Positions 1 to 4,498 of a DNA stretch of 5,119 nucleotides are shown here, piece after piece. The DNA is from Lachnospiraceae bacterium. GTDB taxonomy: Bacteria > Bacillota > Clostridia > Lachnospirales > Lachnospiraceae. Below the pieces are notes generated by a model, which searched no databases, had not been told where the DNA came from, and saw nothing but the letters and a program-made list of their open reading frames with translations. Each line of letters starts with the position of its first letter. The first letter of the stretch is position 1. The DNA lies in contig JAHZHB010000003.1 in assembly GCA_019420465.1 (NCBI GenBank), positions 1 through 5,119 of the forward strand, read 5' to 3'. The position numbers and the translations under genes were made by a program.

Positions 1-168
1 CCAGGATTTGGATCCTTCGTAAAGACCGATGATAACATCGCATCCGGAATCCTTCAGGTTCAGTGCATGTGCATGACCCTGACTGCCGTAACCGATGATA
101 GCGATCTTTTTGCCATCCAGTAAACTCAAGTTACAATCTTCCTGATAAAAAATCTTTGCTTCTGCCAT
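1..168 (-). CDS. ilvC: Ketol-acid reductoisomerase, N-terminal part (partial at window edge)
   Basis: IlvC converts acetolactate (or acetohydroxybutyrate) to the dihydroxy acid, using NAD(P)H and Mg2+, as the second common step of valine, leucine and isoleucine synthesis in the cytoplasm. Only the first 56 codons are present; the gene continues past base 1. The translation begins MAEAKIFYQED and contains the Rossmann dinucleotide-binding stretch IIGYGSQGHAHALNLKDSG (residues 24-42, GxGxxG at 26-31), which is diagnostic for this family. The beta2-alphaB loop that follows reads GLYEGSKSW (48-56). The ATG at 168 is preceded by GGGAGGAAT at a good distance, which settles the start. It lies 69 bp downstream of ilvN on the same strand and is probably cotranscribed with it. 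The two catalytic domains lie outside the window, so integrity of the gene cannot be judged. Confidence 0.95.
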   Translation of the reverse strand, partial: MAEAKIFYQEDCNLSLLDGKKIAIIGYGSQGHAHALNLKDSGCDVIIGLYEGSKSW

Positions 169-237
169 TTTACTATTCCTCCCGGCAAAATGTATTTTAT
201 GGGTAAATTACCTCTATCCACCTGTGTAGTATGCAGA

Positions 238-735
238 TCAAAACATCTTGACGTCATCGATACCACGGGACAGACCTGTCACACCGGTACGGGCGAGTTC
301 AAGGATCTCATAGCCGCTTAACAGATTTAAGAATGCAGCCAGCTTGCTTACGCTGCCGACAACCTCCAGAATCATGGATTCCGGTCCTACATCGACCGTT
401 TTGGCTTTGAAGATCTCTGCGATTGCCAGCACGTTCTGGCGGTCTTCATCTTTTGCTGTCAGCTTGACCATCATCAGCTCATGTGTCACGCTGGCGTCCG
501 GCTCCAGTACTTTGATATCTCGTACGTCTACCAGCTTGGCCAGCTGCTTTCTGATCTGCTCCAGAACGCTGTCATCTCCGTTGCAGACGATCGTCATGCG
601 GGAAAACGCAGGATCTGCGGTAACACCTACAGTCAGACTGTCGATATTGTATCCGCGTCTGGAGAAAAGACTGGCAACTCGGCTAAGAACACCGGCAGAG
701 TTATCTACCAATATAGAATATACTCTTTGTTTCAT
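238..735 (-). CDS. ilvN: Acetolactate synthase small (regulatory) subunit
   Basis: This is the regulatory subunit of acetohydroxyacid synthase. It activates the catalytic IlvB subunit and carries the valine feedback site. The 165-aa length is typical of the family. Residues about 4-75 form the N-terminal ACT domain, with the signature NSAGVLSRVASLFSRRGYNI at 12-31. N12, G15 and N30 align with E. coli IlvH Asn11, Gly14 and Asn29, positions linked to valine binding, so feedback inhibition is probably retained (inference). Residues about 84-160 are the C-terminal small-subunit domain (HELMMVKL, then VDVGPESMILEVVG). The ATG at 735 is preceded by AAAGGA (9 nt away) and a closer GAGG. The gene is first in its transcript, just ahead of ilvC. 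No ilvB precedes it in this window, so the catalytic subunit must be encoded elsewhere. The symbol ilvH would be equally acceptable. Confidence 0.95.
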   Translation of the reverse strand: MKQRVYSILVDNSAGVLSRVASLFSRRGYNIDSLTVGVTADPAFSRMTIVCNGDDSVLEQIRKQLAKLVDVRDIKVLEPDASVTHELMMVKLTAKDEDRQNVLAIAEIFKAKTVDVGPESMILEVVGSVSKLAAFLNLLSGYEILELARTGVTGLSRGIDDVKMF

Positions 736-772
736 GTTCCTCTATCCTTTCTCAAATTTGACCTTAGCCTGT

Positions 773-801
773 ATTCTAGCAACTTGGTATGACTTTGTCA
801 A
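773..801 (-). promoter_or_regulatory. ilvN promoter: Predicted sigma-A promoter of ilvN-ilvC
   Basis: Read on the minus strand, a consensus TTGACA -35 box (796-801) is followed by a 17-bp spacer and a TAGAAT -10 box (773-778). Transcription should start near 766, leaving only about 30 nt before the ilvN ATG at 735. That leader has room for the ribosome binding site but not for a T-box or a leader-peptide attenuator. Confidence 0.75.
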
Positions 802-816
802 TTCCTGTAAGGAATT
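800..816. repeat. Perfect 7-bp inverted repeat abutting the ilvN -35 box, candidate operator
   Basis: AATTCCT, a 3-bp GTA spacer, and AGGAATT form an exact inverted repeat. Its left edge overlaps the last bases of the ilvN -35 box, and the rest lies just upstream of it, where an activator or a competing repressor could bind. It resembles the CodY box (AATTTTCNGAAAATT) only in its AATT ends, and its total length differs (17 versus 15 bp), so I do not assign it to CodY. A short hairpin in a longer transcript from the upstream candidate promoter is another possibility. Confidence 0.4.
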
Positions 817-862
817 TATTGCTTTAGTTTTCTAAATTATTCCCGTTTCACCGGTTGTGTGT

Positions 863-892
863 ATTGTAGCAGTATGCATATTAATATGTAAA
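863..892 (-). promoter_or_regulatory. Possible second, distal ilvN promoter
   Basis: On the minus strand TTTACA (887-892) is followed by an 18-bp spacer and TACAAT (863-868). The match is good but weaker than the proximal promoter. It would give a leader of about 120 nt that contains the proximal promoter and the 7-bp inverted repeat. The spacer contains a perfect 12-bp AT-rich palindrome, CATATTAATATG (877-888). This region is AT-rich, so a chance match is quite possible. Confidence 0.35.
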
Positions 893-940
893 GTTTCACT
901 ATTTGCACTGTTTCTTCACATTTCTTCATCATTTACACTC

Positions 941-968
941 TTGTGCATTCTGTGAACTGTGTTATATT
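941..968 (+). promoter_or_regulatory. Predicted extended -10 promoter of the gntR-ABC operon
   Basis: TTGTGC (941-946) as -35 is followed by a 16-bp spacer and TATATT (963-968) as -10. A TG one base upstream of the -10 (960-961) makes it an extended -10 promoter. Transcription would start near 975, inside the operator-like inverted repeat that follows, which is the expected arrangement for an autorepressed gene. Confidence 0.6.
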
Positions 969-969
969 A

Positions 970-994
970 AGTGTGTCAAGTCAATTAATACACT
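970..994. promoter_or_regulatory. YtrA-type operator overlapping the predicted transcription start
   Basis: AGTGTG (970-975), 13 bp, TACACT (989-994). The B. subtilis YtrA repressor is reported to recognise AGTGTA-N13-TACACT (recalled literature, not checked here), so this site matches in 11 of 12 defined positions and in exact spacing. It starts 2 bp after the -10 box, covers the predicted transcription start and precedes a gene for a YtrA-like repressor. Autorepression is therefore the natural reading. Confidence 0.72.
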
Positions 995-1003
995 CAGTAC
1001 ACT
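979..1003. promoter_or_regulatory. Second, degenerate operator copy shifted by 9 bp
   Basis: A second exact TACACT half-site lies at 998-1003, nine bases after the first one. The matching left half at 13-bp spacing is AGTCAA (979-984), which keeps 4 of 6 consensus bases. The 9-bp shift is shared by both halves, suggesting either a duplicated site or a second binding register. The left half is weak, so it may simply be a half-site. Confidence 0.35.
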
Positions 1004-1025
1004 TGAACAGGAAAGGGGCGTATGT

Positions 1026-1406
1026 ATGATACAGCTTGATCATAAAGACAGACGCCCACTGTATGAACAGGTGACCGGACGGTTTGAGGAGCTGATCCTC
1101 AGCGGTGTCTTAAAGCCCGACGAAAAGATCCCTTCCGTCCGTTCGATGGCTGTGGAGCTGTCCGTCACTCCCAATACGATCCAGCGGGCATACAGTGAGC
1201 TTGAAAAGGCCGGTTATATTTATACCGTGACCGGCAGAGGAAATTTCGTTTCCTCCGGTACTGCACTGCACGACATTCACCGCCAGAAGCTGATCGATGA
1301 TGTCAGATCATCGGTGACGCGGGCCAGAGCGGCCGGTATTTCTTCCGGCGAGGTGATTGAAGCAGTCGAACTCATCTATGGAGGTGCAACCTATGATACA
1401 GATTGA
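1026..1406 (+). CDS. GntR-family transcriptional repressor, YtrA subfamily
   Basis: A 126-aa protein. Residues 9-75 are a GntR winged helix-turn-helix: RRPLYEQV (9-16), then IPSVRSMAVELSVTPNTIQR (35-54) as the helix-turn-helix, AYSELEKAGYI (55-65), and the wing GRGNFV (70-75). Only about 50 residues follow, with no FadR, HutC or aminotransferase ligand domain; this short helical tail defines the YtrA subfamily, which usually dimerises through it. The start at 1026 is supported by AAAGGGG 7 nt upstream. An in-frame TTG at 903 would add 41 unconserved residues, and the ATG at 1022 is out of frame. It overlaps the ABC ATPase gene by 14 bp, so the two are probably translationally coupled. YtrA-like proteins typically repress their own ABC operon, and a matching operator lies at the predicted transcription start. 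The inducer is unknown; B. subtilis YtrA responds to some cell-wall antibiotics. Confidence 0.92.
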   Translation: MIQLDHKDRRPLYEQVTGRFEELILSGVLKPDEKIPSVRSMAVELSVTPNTIQRAYSELEKAGYIYTVTGRGNFVSSGTALHDIHRQKLIDDVRSSVTRARAAGISSGEVIEAVELIYGGATYDTD

Positions 1407-2295
1407 TCATGTCAGTAAAAAATTCGATCAGATCGTGGCAGTCAATGATCTTTCCCTGACAATCGAGGAAGGCAAGGTATTCGGACTTTTGGGTACCAAC
1501 GGTGCGGGCAAGAGTACGCTGCTTCGTATGATCGACGGTATTTTTACGCCGGATCAGGGGGCGATCCTGTGTGACGGCGAGTCGATCTATGAAAATCCGG
1601 CTGTCAAGCAGAATATTTTCTATATTTCAGACGATGCTTTTTATTTTTCCAATGCGCCGGTCGAGGATATGGTACGGTTTTACAGTCTGTACTATCCGGC
1701 TTTTGATACGAACCGGATGTACGATCTGCTGCAGCGCTTTTCCCTGCAGAGAGAACGAAAGATCGATACGTTCTCCAAGGGTATGAAAAAGCAGCTTTCC
1801 CTGCTGCTTGGTATCTGTTCCGGTACGAAATGGCTGTTCTGTGACGAGTCGTTTGACGGTCTTGATCCGGTCATGCGCCAGGCGATCAAATCCCTGTTTG
1901 CACAGGAGATGTGCGACCGTGATTTCACACCGGTCATCGCTTCCCACAACCTGCGGGAGCTTGAGGATATCTGTGACCATGTCGGTCTGCTACACGAGGG
2001 CGGTGTCCTGCTTTCCAAAGACCTGCAGGACTTAAAGAGCAATCTGCACAAGGTGCAGCTGGCCATCGAGGGACCAGATATCACGGAATATCTGAAAAAA
2101 AGGCTGGATATTCTTTCTGTCGATAAACGCGGTTCTCTCTATACCGTGACGGCCCGCGGCGATCTCGATATCATCCTGACGGTGATCCGTGCAAAGGAAC
2201 CGGTCTTTTGTGAGTCTCTTCCACTCTCTCTGGAAGAAATATTTATCAGTGAAACGGGGGTAAATGGCTATGATATCAAAAACCTCATTCTTTAA
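1393..2295 (+). CDS. ABC transporter ATP-binding protein (YtrB-like)
   Basis: A 300-aa cytoplasmic nucleotide-binding subunit expected to power the membrane protein encoded next. Motifs in order: Walker A GTNGAGKST (34-42), the Q-loop region IFYISDD (75-81), a divergent signature FSKGM (127-131) in place of LSGGQ, Walker B LFCDE (148-152) with catalytic E152, D-loop GLDP (156-159), and switch histidine H185. After about residue 210 comes a C-terminal extension ending in LSLEEIF (278-284), common in ATPases of ABC-2 type exporters. The Q-loop glutamine is replaced by aspartate (D80). The start at 1393 has GGAGGT 7 nt upstream; an in-frame ATG at 1357 lacks such a site and adds 12 residues read through the gntR coding region. 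The gene overlaps gntR by 14 bp and the permease gene by 26 bp. Hydrolysis should work, as the Walker A lysine, catalytic glutamate and histidine are intact. The substrate cannot be read from this subunit. Confidence 0.93.
   Translation: MIQIDHVSKKFDQIVAVNDLSLTIEEGKVFGLLGTNGAGKSTLLRMIDGIFTPDQGAILCDGESIYENPAVKQNIFYISDDAFYFSNAPVEDMVRFYSLYYPAFDTNRMYDLLQRFSLQRERKIDTFSKGMKKQLSLLLGICSGTKWLFCDESFDGLDPVMRQAIKSLFAQEMCDRDFTPVIASHNLRELEDICDHVGLLHEGGVLLSKDLQDLKSNLHKVQLAIEGPDITEYLKKRLDILSVDKRGSLYTVTARGDLDIILTVIRAKEPVFCESLPLSLEEIFISETGVNGYDIKNLIL
2256..2261 (+). promoter_or_regulatory. Ribosome binding site deciding the permease start
   Basis: GGGGGT differs from GGAGGT by one base. It sits 8 nt before the ATG at 2270 but only 2 nt before the ATG at 2264. 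The spacing therefore favours 2270 (MISKTSFF) over 2264 (MAMISKTSFF). It lies inside the end of the ATPase gene, so translation of the permease is probably coupled to that of the ATPase. Confidence 0.6.
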
Positions 2296-4387
2296 ATCCT
2301 TAAAAGAGGACGCCAGACACCGGATCTGGGTACCGGCGCTGTCCTGCGTGGTCTTTTTGCTGGGACTGATCGCTGCGACGCTGATGCTTCAGTCGATCGC
2401 CGTCAGTCAGAGCTCCTTTACGGAATCCTATATGCTGGCAAGAGCTGCTGAACAGGCGCAGGGTCTGTTTAACCGCGACAATCCTCTGCTGACAATAATC
2501 GCCATCACTGGTGCCGTCATCTGCGCCATTCAGGGCTTTTCCTATCTGTTCAGCAGAAAACAGCTGGATTTTTACCATGCACTGCCCATCAGACGCCAGC
2601 AGCTGTTTATGATCCGCTGGTTTAACGGTGTGCTGTTTTATGTGATCCCGGCCATTGTTTTTTCTGTACTGAGTCTGGTACTGCTGCTGGCCTTTGGCAT
2701 GTTTACCGGAACTACCGCATGGGGTGTGGCTGTTGGATTTTTGCATAATCTGCTGGTCTTTTTACTGGTATATCACTGCGGTATCTTTTTTGCGATGCTG
2801 ACCGGTAATCTTCTGGTAACGCTTGGGCTGTATGGCTTTTTCTCCATCTATGCCTTTATCATCGTAAAACTGATTCCTACCTTTATGAGTGTGTATTACA
2901 CCACATATGCCTATTTCAGCTACGGTATCAGCGAATATATCAGCTATCTGGCACCAGCGTATCTGATCGTACAGCTGCAGACTACTTCTTCTGTGGGAAT
3001 GTATGTGTACGCGCTTGGCTTTTCCATCGTTTTTCTGGCGGCTGCGCTGTTTGTCTACCTTCGACGTCCGTCTGAATCTGCAGGTAAAGCGATCGCTTTT
3101 GCAAAGCTTAAACCGGTCTTTCGTATTCTGATCGTGATCCCGCTGTCGATCTACATCGGTCTGGCCTTCGGGCAGCTGGCTTCCGGCAGCCGGGGCTTCT
3201 GGTCACTGTTTGGACTTTTATTCTTTGCCATTTTGATTCATGCTGTATTAAATGTCATTTTTGCCTTTGATATCCATGCTGCTTTTACCCATCGCAGGGA
3301 ACTGGTATTTTCAGCAGCGGCAGCTACGGTCTTTATGAGCATTTTCATCACAGATGTGCTCAAGCTTGACGAGCAGATCCCGTCTATGCACAGCGTGGAG
3401 GCTGTCTATGTGGATCTGCCGGTGGATAACGATATACCTTATCTGGATCTGAGTAACGGCTACTCTCTGGGTGTTACAAACTACCGTGAATCCCATGCCA
3501 TGCTGACCGGCAGCGATCTGTCAAAGATCTATGATCTTCTGGACTGCAGGAACACAACGGCAACGGACGCTTATTCCTCATCAGATTTTTCTACGGTGAA
3601 CTTAAATGTACGCTTTGTGAAAAACAACGGACATTCCGAATACCGCAATTTCCAGTTTGATCTGACAGATAACAGTCTCAGCGCCATGGCCGCAGTATTT
3701 GACACCAAATCCTACAAACAGGGGCATTACCAGATTTTCGATTCTGCATGCGGCAATGCTTTTGACACCTTCAATGCACTGGATGTCTGTGGCAATGTGA
3801 TCGTACGCAGCACAACCGGTACCAATATTTTTACAAAGGCCGAAACAAAGGAGCTTTTGGATCTCCTGCGCAGCGATCTTGGCAGCTTTACCTTCGAACA
3901 GATGAATTCCGAGATACCGCTTGGCACCGTCAGCCTGCAGAATTCCACCAGACTCTACTCTCTGGAATACCGGATTTTTCCGTCCTTCACGAAAACCCTT
4001 GCATGGCTGACTGCCCATGGCATTGATTTCAACGTATGGAAAGAGTATACACCGGTCAGCATGACGGTATATCTGAACGATTCTTCTGATATGGCAACCG
4101 ATTCCGATGCAGAGCTTTACGGGGATGAGACAACAGCCGCCACCAGTCCTAGTGTGCAGGATGAATACACAATCACGGACCCGGATACGATCCGTTCGAT
4201 CTATCCGTATCTGTACAGCGAAAATATGACGGCTCCCAATGCAATAAATTATGCGTCGAATATGTTAAGCTACAACACCGTGATCATTACCTTTACCGAT
4301 ACCAGAACAGGTGAAACCACAAGTACCAGCTTTTCGCTCACCAGTGACTGTGATATCGATGAATTTCTGCCGAAGAAAGCGCAGTAA
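2270..4387 (+). CDS. ABC-2-type permease with large extracytoplasmic C-terminal domain
   Basis: A 705-aa membrane protein, partner of the preceding ATPase. Hydrophobic segments lie near residues 19-41, 73-94, 117-143, 150-177, 180-205, 244-264, 283-304, 309-333 and 343-364. Basic clusters (SRKQ and IRRQ at 95-110, RR at 265-266, HRRE at 341-344) fit the positive-inside rule with N-terminus in and C-terminus out. The cytoplasmic loop has LDFYHALPIRRQQLF (99-113), like the YHxLPxxR motif of Firmicute permeases of this type, probably the ATPase contact. Residues about 365-705 form a soluble, polar, extracytoplasmic domain with four cysteines (426, 494, 507, 694), an acidic Ser/Thr-rich linker (about 604-640) and an apparent internal duplication. 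At roughly double the usual ABC-2 permease length, and with no second permease in the operon, it probably works as a homodimer (inference). The substrate is unknown; export or removal of a cell-envelope-active compound is the leading guess. An ATG at 2264 would add two residues. Confidence 0.85.
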   Translation: MISKTSFFKSLKEDARHRIWVPALSCVVFLLGLIAATLMLQSIAVSQSSFTESYMLARAAEQAQGLFNRDNPLLTIIAITGAVICAIQGFSYLFSRKQLDFYHALPIRRQQLFMIRWFNGVLFYVIPAIVFSVLSLVLLLAFGMFTGTTAWGVAVGFLHNLLVFLLVYHCGIFFAMLTGNLLVTLGLYGFFSIYAFIIVKLIPTFMSVYYTTYAYFSYGISEYISYLAPAYLIVQLQTTSSVGMYVYALGFSIVFLAAALFVYLRRPSESAGKAIAFAKLKPVFRILIVIPLSIYIGLAFGQLASGSRGFWSLFGLLFFAILIHAVLNVIFAFDIHAAFTHRRELVFSAAAATVFMSIFITDVLKLDEQIPSMHSVEAVYVDLPVDNDIPYLDLSNGYSLGVTNYRESHAMLTGSDLSKIYDLLDCRNTTATDAYSSSDFSTVNLNVRFVKNNGHSEYRNFQFDLTDNSLSAMAAVFDTKSYKQGHYQIFDSACGNAFDTFNALDVCGNVIVRSTTGTNIFTKAETKELLDLLRSDLGSFTFEQMNSEIPLGTVSLQNSTRLYSLEYRIFPSFTKTLAWLTAHGIDFNVWKEYTPVSMTVYLNDSSDMATDSDAELYGDETTAATSPSVQDEYTITDPDTIRSIYPYLYSENMTAPNAINYASNMLSYNTVIITFTDTRTGETTSTSFSLTSDCDIDEFLPKKAQ

Positions 4388-4433
4388 GACAGACTGGACT
4401 TTCTTCTGTAAAATTAATAAGTTTTTTCAAAAG

Positions 4434-4478
4434 AAATCCCTGCAAAGGCAGTTTTGAATTCTGCTTTTGCAGGGATTT
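4434..4478. terminator. Long bidirectional rho-independent terminator
   Basis: An 18-bp stem (4434-4451 with 4461-4478, one G-T wobble) encloses a 9-nt loop. On the plus strand the stem ends in ATTTTATAAT, a modest U-tract that would end the gntR-ABC-permease transcript 47 bp after its stop codon. On the minus strand the stem is followed by CTTTTG and comes 20 bp after the stop of the convergent ATPase gene. One hairpin therefore probably serves both converging genes. Confidence 0.85.
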
Positions 4479-4498
4479 TATAATCATGCACGGATTTC

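Noticed and set aside
202..212. GGTAAATTACC palindrome between ilvN and ilvC
   Set aside because: Only 5 bp per arm with a single-base centre in AT-rich DNA; expected by chance, and neither a promoter nor a terminator is evident around it.
344..835. Plus-strand open frames across ilvN
   Set aside because: They are antisense to a clearly conserved gene; the translations show no recognisable family features.
903..1025. N-terminal extension of the GntR protein from an in-frame TTG at 903
   Set aside because: It would place the promoter and operator inside coding sequence, has no good ribosome binding site, and adds 41 residues unlike the family; the ATG at 1026 has AAAGGGG at proper spacing.
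736..1025. T-box riboswitch or leader-peptide attenuator ahead of ilvN
   Set aside because: The proximal promoter leaves about 30 nt of leader and even the distal one only about 120 nt. No T-box consensus, Val/Leu/Ile-rich leader peptide or terminator hairpin with a U-tract is visible.
1357..1392. Earlier ATG at 1357 for the ABC ATPase
   Set aside because: No ribosome binding site. The added 12 residues are not part of the ATPase fold, and GGAGGT precedes the ATG at 1393.
2300..4018. Minus-strand open frames opposite the permease gene (2300-2746, 3311-3496, 3602-4018, 3727-3948)
   Set aside because: Low-complexity or Arg/Gln-rich translations without ribosome binding sites, antisense to a long membrane-protein gene with coherent topology.
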